From: Gemmatimonadota bacterium
Lineage (GTDB): Bacteria; Gemmatimonadota; Gemmatimonadetes; Gemmatimonadales; Gemmatimonadaceae
DNA: 38,256 nt
Assembly: GCA_947471365.1 (NCBI GenBank)
Contig: CANIWQ010000013.1
Span: forward strand, 1-38,256
Reading direction: 5' to 3'
Every line of letters begins with the position of its first letter. Positions within the stretch are counted from its first letter, which is position 1. This document shows positions 18,327 through 26,453 of the stretch, piece after piece. The notes below the pieces were generated by a model. It saw nothing but the letters and a program-made list of their open reading frames with translations. It was not told the origin of the DNA and searched no databases. Position numbers and translations under genes: made by a program.

Positions 18327-19469
18327 TCAGGCGCCGCGCTTGGGAACGCGCGCTTTGTCGATCCTCACCATGACCGTGTATTCGGGATCTACGAGCTGCA
18401 CGATCGGCGCCTTTGCCGACTGCGATACAAACTGATAGGCGTCCATTTCCGTCATGCCAGACGTTTCGCGCACCCAGCCCACCATCGCCTTGAAGGCCTG
18501 GCGCGCCGCATCCTCCAGTGGTCGCCCGCTACCCACGAACATCACCTCATTCGCGTTTTCGATGCGCGGCACCGGCGTCGCCTTCTTCTTGATGAGGTCA
18601 ATAATGACTTCCACATTCATGGCGCCCTCAATGGCGGCGCCCATGATCTCGCCGTCGCCCATGGCGTAGTGCCCGTCACCAAAGGAGACGAGCGCGCCGG
18701 TCACATTCACACCGAGGAACACCGTGTTCCCCGCGCGTACTTCGGGGCAATCCATATTGCCACCAAACACGCCAGGCACAATCGTCGAACGTGCCTCCTG
18801 CATCGACGGTGCGAGTCCGAGGCAGCCAAGGAATGGCGCGAGCGGCACCTCCCACGTGAACTTGCCGTCGCGCGACTGCGAGCGCGCCACATTCTTCTTG
18901 GCGTCCACTTCATAGCGCCACGTCATTTCGGGGAGATCGGCGCCGAGCATGGCGGTGCGATCGGTGCCCACGATCGCACCGAATCCCGGGCTGAAGCTCG
19001 ACACGGCGTACGGACGCGCTGGTTCGAGCTTCACAATGTGAATGGCGAGCGTGTCGCCTGGCTCGGCGCCTTCCACAAAGAAAGGTCCCGTCTGCGGATT
19101 ATCGTGCCCCGGCGGCATAACCTTCGACGGCAAATCGGCGGCGGTCTTCACGGCCCCGTCAAAGCAGTCTTCGGTCCAGGTGATGATGCGCGTGCCAGGC
19201 ACAATGCGCTGACGTGGCGCGGCGCCGCCAAAGGTGTAGACGAGCTCCTCGTGCTTCGGAATCCAGTTGAGTACCGGGCCGTTGGCGGTCGCGCCGGGGA
19301 GTGGCGTAGCAGCGCCCGCTACCGTCGCACTGGCGACAGTGGCGCCGGCACTCGCCCCACCCGCCACGGAACCAGCGACGACACCGCTCGTGCGATCGCC
19401 GCACGCCACGAGCGCGCCTAACAGCCCGAGCGGGGCCTGCACCATGAACTCTCTACGGCTGTTCGCCAT
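18327..19469 (-). CDS. Tat-exported lipoprotein of the acetamidase/formamidase family
   Basis: This 380-residue protein has the FmdA/AmdA fold. GGNMDCPEVRAGNTVFLGVN at about 250, followed by LVSFGDGHYAMGDGEIMGAA, is the family core with conserved GNMD and GDGH. The N-terminus MANSRREFMVQ carries a twin-arginine motif and ends in the lipobox ALVAC (Cys23). An Ala/Gly/Thr-rich linker follows to about residue 55. I chose ATG at 19469 over GTG codons 3 and 6 bases upstream because GGAG lies 5 bases before it. Classical members hydrolyse formamide or acetamide in the cytoplasm, so an envelope-anchored version is unusual. A second homologue is encoded 60 bases upstream. The actual substrate is unknown. 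Confidence 0.85.
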   Translation of the reverse strand: MANSRREFMVQAPLGLLGALVACGDRTSGVVAGSVAGGASAGATVASATVAGAATPLPGATANGPVLNWIPKHEELVYTFGGAAPRQRIVPGTRIITWTEDCFDGAVKTAADLPSKVMPPGHDNPQTGPFFVEGAEPGDTLAIHIVKLEPARPYAVSSFSPGFGAIVGTDRTAMLGADLPEMTWRYEVDAKKNVARSQSRDGKFTWEVPLAPFLGCLGLAPSMQEARSTIVPGVFGGNMDCPEVRAGNTVFLGVNVTGALVSFGDGHYAMGDGEIMGAAIEGAMNVEVIIDLIKKKATPVPRIENANEVMFVGSGRPLEDAARQAFKAMVGWVRETSGMTEMDAYQFVSQSAKAPIVQLVDPEYTVMVRIDKARVPKRGA

Positions 19470-19529
19470 CACCACTCCGGATTGTGCATCGAGGGTTCGG
19501 GCGCGAGCGCGCCCACGTCACACGCGGAA

Positions 19530-20609
19530 CTACTTGGTGCTGCCGAGTACCGACTTAGCAATCATCATGTGCACGCCGACATTGCCGTCCACGAGCTGCG
19601 TGATGTGCAGATCCGCCGCCATCGACGCCGCCTGATAGGCCTGCGTCTGCGTAATGCCTTTGGCTTCCATCAGAAACTTCACCATCTGCTTCACGGCAAC
19701 TTGCGTGGCCACCGTGAGATCTTTATCCATGCCCATCACTATCCAATGCGTGGTGGTCTCAATGCGCGGCCAGTCGAGCTTGAGGTCTTTGCGCACCGTC
19801 ACCTGAATGCGGCCGGTGAGATTTGTTTCGATGGCGGTTTGGTCTACCTCGCCATCACCCTGCGCGGCGTGGCCGTCGCCGAGCTCAAGCAGTGCGCCCT
19901 TCACAAATACCGGCACGTACAGCGTGGTGCCGGCGACGAGTTCCTTGTTGTCCATGTTGCCTGCGTGCGGCCCGGGCGGATTGCTGCTCACGCGCCCGAG
20001 CGCGGCCGCCGGCGCCACACCAATCGATCCAAAAAACGGTCGCAGCGGAACCACAATCCCTGGCGCGACCTCGGCGGTCATCTTCTGCCGATCCATCATG
20101 ATGAGCCGCGTGGCGCGCGGCTCACACAGTTCTTTTAGAAAGCCGCTGCAGCCGTTGTAGCCGTATGCCACCGGAAGCCCAATCGAGAGCACGCGCACTT
20201 CCAGCACGTCGCCGGAGTCCGCACCCTCTACATAGATGGGGCCGGTGAGAATGTGCCCACCAGGGCCTTTGAGCGATCCGGTGTCCTGCGCCACAATATC
20301 GCGGAGGTGTTGCGACACATCTTCTGGCTTCACCCCCATCCGCTCCAACCCCACGGGCGAGTTGGTGAGCATCGTCTCAACTTCAACAATGTCGCCCGAC
20401 TTCACGCGAATGGCAGGTTTGGCCTCAGCCCAGTAGTAGCCGTACGCGACCGTCGTGGGCGTGGCGGGAAGCTGATGCACCGTTGGCGTCTGCGCCGCAG
20501 CAACCTGCCACGACGCCGACGTCACGCTCACCGCGAGCAGGAGCGCGGCGGCCGTCGTGCGTGACCACGCTCCGGCGCCGAACGAGCCGCCGCTACGAGA
20601 GTTCTTCAC
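19530..20609 (-). CDS. Exported acetamidase/formamidase family protein
   Basis: This is a second FmdA/AmdA-family protein, about 359 residues. The core reads AGNMDNKELVAGTTLYVPVF followed by LELGDGHAAQGDGEVDQTA, closer to the family consensus than its neighbour. The N-terminus has a basic stretch and a hydrophobic run, AAALLLAVSVTS, ending in AAAQ, a Sec signal with cleavage near residue 40. I placed the start at GTG 20609, four bases after the M1 peptidase stop. In-frame GTG codons up to 20654 would overlap that gene and add an Ala/Val-rich stretch. There is no clear Shine-Dalgarno, so the start is uncertain. It is probably in one operon with the M1 peptidase and the Tat homologue. Confidence 0.83.
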   Translation of the reverse strand: MKNSRSGGSFGAGAWSRTTAAALLLAVSVTSASWQVAAAQTPTVHQLPATPTTVAYGYYWAEAKPAIRVKSGDIVEVETMLTNSPVGLERMGVKPEDVSQHLRDIVAQDTGSLKGPGGHILTGPIYVEGADSGDVLEVRVLSIGLPVAYGYNGCSGFLKELCEPRATRLIMMDRQKMTAEVAPGIVVPLRPFFGSIGVAPAAALGRVSSNPPGPHAGNMDNKELVAGTTLYVPVFVKGALLELGDGHAAQGDGEVDQTAIETNLTGRIQVTVRKDLKLDWPRIETTTHWIVMGMDKDLTVATQVAVKQMVKFLMEAKGITQTQAYQAASMAADLHITQLVDGNVGVHMMIAKSVLGSTK

Positions 20610-20613
20610 GCGC

Positions 20614-22671
20614 TTATCCACCGCACACCGCACTGCCGCGGCCGCCGCGACCACCCGCGGCTACGTCCGGCGACCCGCTCTGTGCGCGCGGCCAGACGTT
20701 ATCCGACGCGTCCTTGTCGGGAAAACGGCAATAGGGGTCGAGCGTAATCTTTTCAATGGCGCGGCCGCCAAAGTCGAGCACCGCGTTGTAAATGCGATTG
20801 CCGCCGAACCACACATCCACCGGCCAGGTCACCAGCGCCGTGTGATCGTCGAGCATCGTGGCGTTCTTCATGGGCTTGATGGCCGCGCCCGTCGGCGCGA
20901 ACTGCACCTTGAGCACCACTGGCGCGGGCATCTGCCCAGCCTGATGCACGGTGACCGTGGTGGTCGCTCCGCTCGTCTTCACCGTCTCAATGCTCCCTTC
21001 CACTGCGTCCGTGGTAAACAACCAGCTGTTCCAGAACCAGCCGAGTTCCGTCGCGTGGTTCTTGAGCGCGTTACTCATGAAGAACACATAGTCCCACGGC
21101 GACGGATGTTTGAACATCCACGCCTTGCCCCACTCGGCGTGCGCACGCTGTACGGCGCTATCGCCGACAACGCCACCGAGCATCGAGAGCATCATCGGCG
21201 TTTTGCTATACGTGGTGAAGCTGTAGTACTGCTGGCCACCGTAGTTGGCGTTCCACATCATCGGCGACTCGGCTTCGTCACCGCTCGTGCGGCCGTAGCC
21301 CTGCCCCACGCCGTCCAGATTGGCCGGGCGCGCGGCGCGGTCGGCGTTGGAGAGGATGTTCATGTACTGATTGAATCCTTCGTCCATCCAACCGTACCAC
21401 GTTTCGTTGTTGCTCACCGTCATCGGCCACCACTCGTGGCCCGTTTCGTGATCGGCAGCGCCCTGATTGGAGTTAATCACCATCGGGTACTCCATGCCGG
21501 CGCTCGGCCCGTCCTGCAACGTGAGCTGCGGGAACTGGTACGGGAACCACTGCTTGGAGTAGAACTCCAGCGCGTGACGGGCAATGGGGCCCGCGTTGGT
21601 GTAGAGCGCGGAGTCACCGGGCAGGAAGAGCAGATGCACGGGCACTGCGCGCTTGGTAGGAATGGTGGCGCGCGTGGCTTTCCAGACAAACTTCTTGGCG
21701 GTGGCCCACGCAAAGTCGTTGACCGTGTCGGCCACGAAGTGCCAGGTGAGTCGATCGCCGGCGGCGGTGGCTTTGCCCGGGCCTATTTCGTCAGCGCCGA
21801 CAATCGTGCGCACGTCGTCGGACTCGAGCACGTGTGAGAGCCGCTCGCGCGCGGTGGCGGTGAGCACCTCATTGGGATTTTGTAAAATGCCGGTGCCGCT
21901 CACAATCCAACCGGCGGGAACGTCAATCGACACGTCGAAGCGGCCGAAGTTGTTGTAGAACTCCGACGGCCCGAGATAAAGCTCTGGGTCCCAGCCACGG
22001 AGATCGTCGTACACAGCAACACGCGGATACCACTGCGTGGGCTGATAGAGCGTATCGGCCCAGCGCTGCGTCATGCGGTGCGACTGTCCCGGACCGCCCG
22101 GCACTTTGTGACTCCACTCAATATCGAGGGTCGCTTTGCCGTGGGCGGGAATCGCCTTGAGCAGATTGATCGTGGCGCGCGTGCTGTTGAGTCCGCTCGC
22201 GCTGTTCTGCGTGGCTGCAGGCGCTGCGGCCCCACGTCCACCGCGGCCCGCCGGTGCGTTGAGGTTCACCGGTTCGCCATCCACGCTCATGCGCGAAATC
22301 GCGAAACCGTCGGTGAGTTCCGCTGGCACCCAGGGCGCGGCGCGCGGCACGTTGAACAAGAACATGTTCATGTCGAGCCGGAGGACAATGCTACGCAGCG
22401 AGTCCGGGCTGTTGTTCTGCAGCGTGATGGACTCGCGGCCGCTGATGCGTGACGTGGCGGGGTCGAGGCGCGCGCGGATGGTGTAGTCGGTGCGGAGCTG
22501 CCAGTAGTTGCGCCCCGGGCGTCCGGTGGAATCGCGCGTACCAGCGGCCAAGGCGCGGCGTATGGTGTTGCTGATCGGCACATCGCGGCGTACGGCTCGC
22601 GGTGGCGCCTGCGCCACGCTGACGGCGGGGACCAGCGCCACGGCCAGCAAGAATCGCGTCGAGAGGTTCAT
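20614..22671 (-). CDS. Secreted M1 family metallopeptidase
   Basis: This zinc aminopeptidase-type protein of 685 residues has a Sec signal (residues 1-21, ending SVAQA). The zinc site HETGH is at 408-412 and the third ligand Glu431 is exactly 18 residues further on (HEXXH-X18-E). The exopeptidase motif appears as AGMEYP at about 391-396 (classically GAMEN). The N-terminal beta-saddle domain includes ITLQNNSPDSLRSIVLRLD. An Ala/Gly-rich insertion GRGGRGAAAPAA lies near residue 140, and a similar Gly-rich tail ends the protein. The ATG at 22671 is chosen for its signal peptide, though the frame is open further upstream. A run of nine C (minus strand) lies 31-39 bases before the start. Confidence 0.92.
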   Translation of the reverse strand: MNLSTRFLLAVALVPAVSVAQAPPRAVRRDVPISNTIRRALAAGTRDSTGRPGRNYWQLRTDYTIRARLDPATSRISGRESITLQNNSPDSLRSIVLRLDMNMFLFNVPRAAPWVPAELTDGFAISRMSVDGEPVNLNAPAGRGGRGAAAPAATQNSASGLNSTRATINLLKAIPAHGKATLDIEWSHKVPGGPGQSHRMTQRWADTLYQPTQWYPRVAVYDDLRGWDPELYLGPSEFYNNFGRFDVSIDVPAGWIVSGTGILQNPNEVLTATARERLSHVLESDDVRTIVGADEIGPGKATAAGDRLTWHFVADTVNDFAWATAKKFVWKATRATIPTKRAVPVHLLFLPGDSALYTNAGPIARHALEFYSKQWFPYQFPQLTLQDGPSAGMEYPMVINSNQGAADHETGHEWWPMTVSNNETWYGWMDEGFNQYMNILSNADRAARPANLDGVGQGYGRTSGDEAESPMMWNANYGGQQYYSFTTYSKTPMMLSMLGGVVGDSAVQRAHAEWGKAWMFKHPSPWDYVFFMSNALKNHATELGWFWNSWLFTTDAVEGSIETVKTSGATTTVTVHQAGQMPAPVVLKVQFAPTGAAIKPMKNATMLDDHTALVTWPVDVWFGGNRIYNAVLDFGGRAIEKITLDPYCRFPDKDASDNVWPRAQSGSPDVAAGGRGGRGSAVCGG

Positions 22672-22772
22672 TTGCTCTTGGGAGTGTGGTGAACGCGCCA
22701 AGGGGGGGGGCGCGCTGCTACTACGGAGCACTCTATAGATGTACGCGCGGTGCCCGCCGAACGATGATGCGC

Positions 22773-24065
22773 CTACCGCACCCCGCCGACGAGCGCCTGA
22801 TAGAGCAGGTTCGAGAACTTGGTGGCAATCCCGGAGGTATTCGGCAGCTGATTCACCATCAGCACGATCACCAACCCCTCGGCGGGGTCCACCTTGTAGT
22901 TGGAGCCGTAGGCGCCGCCCCAGCCAAAGGTGCCGACCGATGCGGAACCCGAGGCGCCGTAACGCTCCGTGATCTGAAAGCCGAGTCCCCATCCCATGCC
23001 GTCGCCGGCGAGGGTGCCCACCTGATTGGTGGTCATCAGCCCTACGGTGTGCGGCGCGAGAATGCGCTTGCCGTCGAGTTCGCCTCGACGGCGGATCATT
23101 TCTAAGAAGCGCGCGTAGTCGTGCGCAGTGGAGAGGAGTCCGGCGCCACCGGCGAAGCTGCGACGCGGGCCGTCCACGTAGTCGCCCTGCCCACGCGGCC
23201 CTTCGGGCGCACGCACGGCGTGCCCCGCATTGTCACTGCCGTACACTACGGCAAGTCGGTCACGCTTGGCCGGCGGCAAATAGAAATGGGTGTCGGTCAT
23301 GCCGAGCGGCCCTGTGATGCGCTCGCGAATGAATTCGTCGAGCGGCTTGCCACTCGCACGCTCTACCACGCAGCCGAGGATGTCGGTGTTGTAGCCATAG
23401 ACCCACGCGGCGCCAGGCTGCGACACGAAGGGCAAGGTGCCGAGCCGTTCCATGGACTCGCAGATCGGCTCGTTTTTGTCGGCCGTGTACCAACCAAAGC
23501 CCGCGGCGGGACCGAGGCCTTTGGCCTCGTAGAGCGGCGCGACGATGGCGTCAGTGCCGTATGAAACGCCCGACGTGTGTGTGAGCAGATCCTTGATGGT
23601 GATGGCCCGCTTGGCGGGCACAATCGCGCGGCCGGTGTCGGTGCGCACCGCGACCGTGGTTTTGGCGAAGGACGGAATCCAGTTGCTCACCGGATCTTCG
23701 AGCGTGAGCTTCCCTTCTTCCATCAGAATCAACGCAGCCACACTCGTGATGGCTTTGGTTTGCGACGCAATGCGGAAGATGCCGTTGGCCGTCATTTTGC
23801 GGGCGGCTTCCCGATCACTCCACCCCACCGCGTGCTCGTACGCCACGTTGCCGTCGTGGAGCACAAGGGCCACCACACCTCCGATGCGGCGCTCGGTGAC
23901 ATAGTTGTCGAGCACGGCGTCGAGGCGCGCGAGTCGGTCCTTGGAAAAGACCAACGCGGGCGCGGCCGGCCGTGGCGCCGCGGGCTGCTGTGCGGTAAGC
24001 GCGAGAGGGGCCAGCAACGCGGACCACAGCACGCGCTGCACGGACGCACGAATGTTCGAGATCAT
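22773..24065 (-). CDS. Exported serine hydrolase, family VIII esterase / class C beta-lactamase fold
   Basis: This 430-residue protein has a Sec signal peptide (cleavage near residue 25, LTAQ-Q). The catalytic S-x-x-K is SQTK at 101-104, with the Tyr of WVYGYNTD (Tyr223) as the second catalytic residue. The third motif is GWGGAYGS at 381-388, the W-G-G form found in family VIII carboxylesterases in place of the KTG box of beta-lactamases. This points to an esterase or D-amino-acid peptidase-like activity rather than antibiotic resistance. GGAGA lies about 8 bases before the ATG. The gene follows the GMC/subunit 3 pair by 42 bases on the same strand. Confidence 0.88.
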   Translation of the reverse strand: MISNIRASVQRVLWSALLAPLALTAQQPAAPRPAAPALVFSKDRLARLDAVLDNYVTERRIGGVVALVLHDGNVAYEHAVGWSDREAARKMTANGIFRIASQTKAITSVAALILMEEGKLTLEDPVSNWIPSFAKTTVAVRTDTGRAIVPAKRAITIKDLLTHTSGVSYGTDAIVAPLYEAKGLGPAAGFGWYTADKNEPICESMERLGTLPFVSQPGAAWVYGYNTDILGCVVERASGKPLDEFIRERITGPLGMTDTHFYLPPAKRDRLAVVYGSDNAGHAVRAPEGPRGQGDYVDGPRRSFAGGAGLLSTAHDYARFLEMIRRRGELDGKRILAPHTVGLMTTNQVGTLAGDGMGWGLGFQITERYGASGSASVGTFGWGGAYGSNYKVDPAEGLVIVLMVNQLPNTSGIATKFSNLLYQALVGGVR

Positions 24066-24107
24066 AGGCTTCTCCGTAAAGCGGGCGGCCTGCGCCGCCC
24101 GCGGTAG

Positions 24108-24737
24108 CTACTCGCCCTGCACGGGCACGCGCGACTTCATCACATCGTAGGTGACGCCCAGCTTATCGAGCGCGGGCTGCGGGCATCCCGGCCATTCGGG
24201 AATCGCCTGATTGCCGATGTACTGCAAATCGTCCACTCCCATTTTACTGGAGTAGAAGCCACTCGCCGTGAAGTCGCGCAGGCGATTGAAGTGCGCCACC
24301 CCTTGGGCGAGTTCCTTGGTTGCCTTGCGTGGCCAGGCAATCTGATCGAGGAGCGCGCGCCGCTCAGCCGGCGTGCATTTCACAAAGTTCTTGTGATGCG
24401 TAGTGAAGGCAAAGCCGTCGATCCACCGCAAACCTTCGCGCATCCAGTGGTACGACGGCGCGTAGTCCTTGCAGATGAAGTCCATGAACTCTGGGACGCC
24501 GGCATCGGTGGCGCTCCCCGAGCGGGCGTCCTTGGGGATGATTAAGTCGACGAGCACGCGCACTTGCTTCCATTCGTCGGCGTGGAACCATTGCGGCGCG
24601 TACGCGGAACCGGCGGCTTGGTCGTCGAGCGCGCGCATGGCGTGTTCGGCGGCGCGCATGGCGTCGGCGGGCGCAATCGGGGTGAACACCAGCGGCGCGA
24701 CAGCGGCCGCCTTGAGGAGATCGCGGCGCGTGGTCAC
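24108..24737 (-). CDS. Gluconate 2-dehydrogenase subunit 3 family protein, Tat signal
   Basis: This 209-residue accessory subunit belongs to a membrane-associated GMC-type dehydrogenase. The GTG start at 24737 overlaps the GMC stop codon (GTGA), so translation is coupled. The N-terminus VTTRRDLLKAAAVAPLV is a twin-arginine signal. The mature part has the subunit 3 pattern, for example LVDLIIPKDARSGSATDAGVPEFMDFI (within about 75-105). In known systems this gamma subunit carries the folded flavoprotein through the Tat pathway as a hitchhiker, which fits because the GMC protein has no signal of its own. An alternative start further upstream would lie inside the GMC gene. Confidence 0.87.
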   Translation of the reverse strand: MTTRRDLLKAAAVAPLVFTPIAPADAMRAAEHAMRALDDQAAGSAYAPQWFHADEWKQVRVLVDLIIPKDARSGSATDAGVPEFMDFICKDYAPSYHWMREGLRWIDGFAFTTHHKNFVKCTPAERRALLDQIAWPRKATKELAQGVAHFNRLRDFTASGFYSSKMGVDDLQYIGNQAIPEWPGCPQPALDKLGVTYDVMKSRVPVQGE

Positions 24738-26428
24738 AGACTCCGCTCCTTCACCGCTTTGGCAATGAACTCCGACGTTTTCCAGGACAGCGCGAGAATG
24801 GTCCACGTGGGGTTCTTATCAGCCTGCGTCACGAAGGGCGCGCCGTCGGTGACGAAGAGATTCTTGCATTCCCACGCCTGACAGTTCGCGTTGAGCGCCG
24901 ACGTCTTGGGGTCGTTGCCCATGCGCACACCACCCACCTCGTGAATGATCGACCCGCCATTGCCAATGCCGTAGCCGCGATCCTTGCCAGGCATCGGGGA
25001 AAACACCTCGCCCCCCATCTCCGCAATGAGCGCGCGGAAGGTTTCCTGCATATGCTTGGCCTGATTCAGTTCGTAATCCGTCCACTCCCAGTGGAACTTG
25101 AGTACCGGAATGCCATAGCGGTCCTTTGTACTCGGATCGATTTCGCAGAATGATTTCTCATTCGGGATCATCTCGCCACGGCCATCAAAGCCGACGGTCG
25201 CACCATAGTAGTGGCGATAGTCGGCCTTGAGGTCGGCGCCGTAGCCACCGCCGTTGGGATAGCGATGAATGCCACCCATGAACCCGGCGCCTGGCACACT
25301 GCGCCCGCCCCACACTTCAATGTGATAGCCGCGCGGGAAGTCGAGCTTCTTGTTGTCGAGCCACCAGGGCATGTACACGTGCATACCGCCCACGCCATCG
25401 CAGTTGTGCGCAGGGGAATCCATCATCTTCGGAATAAAGCCACCCACGCCGGCGCCGACGGTGTCGGTGATGTATTTGCCCACCACGCCGCTTCCGTTGG
25501 CGAGTCCGTTGGGATGCTTGGCCGACTTGGAATTGAGCAACAACCGTGCTGACTCGCAGGCGCTCGCCGCGAGCACCACGATCTTGGCATTGACGTGCCG
25601 ATCTTCACCCGTGTGCTTGTCGACGTAGCTCACACCGGTGGCCTGCCCCTGGTCATCCGTGGTGATTTCGCGCGCCATCGCATTGGTGAGCAACGTCAGG
25701 CGCCCTGTTTTGAGCGCGGGCGCAATCAATACGTTGGTCGACGTAAAGTTCGCATTCACCGCGCAGCCACGATTGCACTGGCCGCAGTAGTGGCAGGCCA
25801 TGCGCCCATTCACCGGCTTGGTGAGAATGGAAAGGCGCGAGGGAATACACGTCACATTGAGCTTGTCAGACGCTTTCTTCACCAGCAGTTCGCGGCACCT
25901 CGCCTTGGGTGCCGGCAGAAAGTGTCCGTCGGGATGATTGCGTAGCCCTTCGTTGGAGCCGAACACCCCCACGTACTTGTCGACTTTATCGTACCAGGGC
26001 GCAATCTCATCGTACGAAATAGGCCAGTCGTCGCCCAAGCCGTCCACGCTTTTGTGGCGGAAGTCATCGGGACCAAAACGGAGCGAAATACGCCCCCAGT
26101 GATTCGTACGTCCACCGACCATCCGCGCGCGCCACCAATCGAACTTGGTGCCCTCTGCTTTGGTGTACGGTTCACCGTCCAGCTCCCAACCGCCAATGCA
26201 AGCGTCGAACTCACCGAAGGGGCGCTCCTTGGTAGAGCCGCCACGCCGCGGCGTTTGCCAGGGCCAGGTGAGCATCTTGGAATCTTTGGTGTTGTCCCAC
26301 GGACCGCCGGCTTCGAGAAGCACCACATTGGCGCCGGCTTTGGTGAGGACGTGCGCGGCCATGCCGCCACCGGCTCCGGAGCCGATGATGGCTACATCAT
26401 ACATGAGGCGTTTGGGGGCAGTTTGCAT
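24734..26428 (-). CDS. GMC family FAD oxidoreductase (sugar dehydrogenase large subunit)
   Basis: This 564-residue flavoprotein probably oxidises a sugar or sugar alcohol and passes electrons to the respiratory chain. The FAD site is VAIIGSGAGGGMAA at residues 12-25. A four-Cys cluster CHYCGQCNRGC (Cys212, 215, 218, 222) matches the place where related FAD glucose dehydrogenases hold an iron-sulfur cluster. Catalytic residues are His496 in HEVGGVRMG and Asn539 in NPTWTILAL. It lacks a signal peptide and is probably exported with the Tat-signal subunit encoded by the overlapping downstream gene. No cytochrome c partner is encoded in the window. Together with the TIM-barrel gene 25 bases upstream, it resembles glucoside 3-dehydrogenase operons. 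The substrate is inferred. Confidence 0.9.
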   Translation of the reverse strand: MQTAPKRLMYDVAIIGSGAGGGMAAHVLTKAGANVVLLEAGGPWDNTKDSKMLTWPWQTPRRGGSTKERPFGEFDACIGGWELDGEPYTKAEGTKFDWWRARMVGGRTNHWGRISLRFGPDDFRHKSVDGLGDDWPISYDEIAPWYDKVDKYVGVFGSNEGLRNHPDGHFLPAPKARCRELLVKKASDKLNVTCIPSRLSILTKPVNGRMACHYCGQCNRGCAVNANFTSTNVLIAPALKTGRLTLLTNAMAREITTDDQGQATGVSYVDKHTGEDRHVNAKIVVLAASACESARLLLNSKSAKHPNGLANGSGVVGKYITDTVGAGVGGFIPKMMDSPAHNCDGVGGMHVYMPWWLDNKKLDFPRGYHIEVWGGRSVPGAGFMGGIHRYPNGGGYGADLKADYRHYYGATVGFDGRGEMIPNEKSFCEIDPSTKDRYGIPVLKFHWEWTDYELNQAKHMQETFRALIAEMGGEVFSPMPGKDRGYGIGNGGSIIHEVGGVRMGNDPKTSALNANCQAWECKNLFVTDGAPFVTQADKNPTWTILALSWKTSEFIAKAVKERSL

Positions 26429-26453
26429 GGCCAAGAAATTGGGCGCGGGGCGG

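Noticed and set aside
17367..19421. Very long open frame (over 680 codons) on the plus strand opposite the acyl-CoA synthetase and acetamidase genes
   Set aside because: It runs across two well-recognised genes and the gap between them, has a His/Arg-rich composition typical of antisense GC-rich DNA, and shows no domain pattern.
22773..24065. Antibiotic-resistance beta-lactamase
   Set aside because: The third active-site motif is W-G-G rather than K-T-G, as in family VIII esterases. The beta-lactamase fold alone does not support a resistance call.
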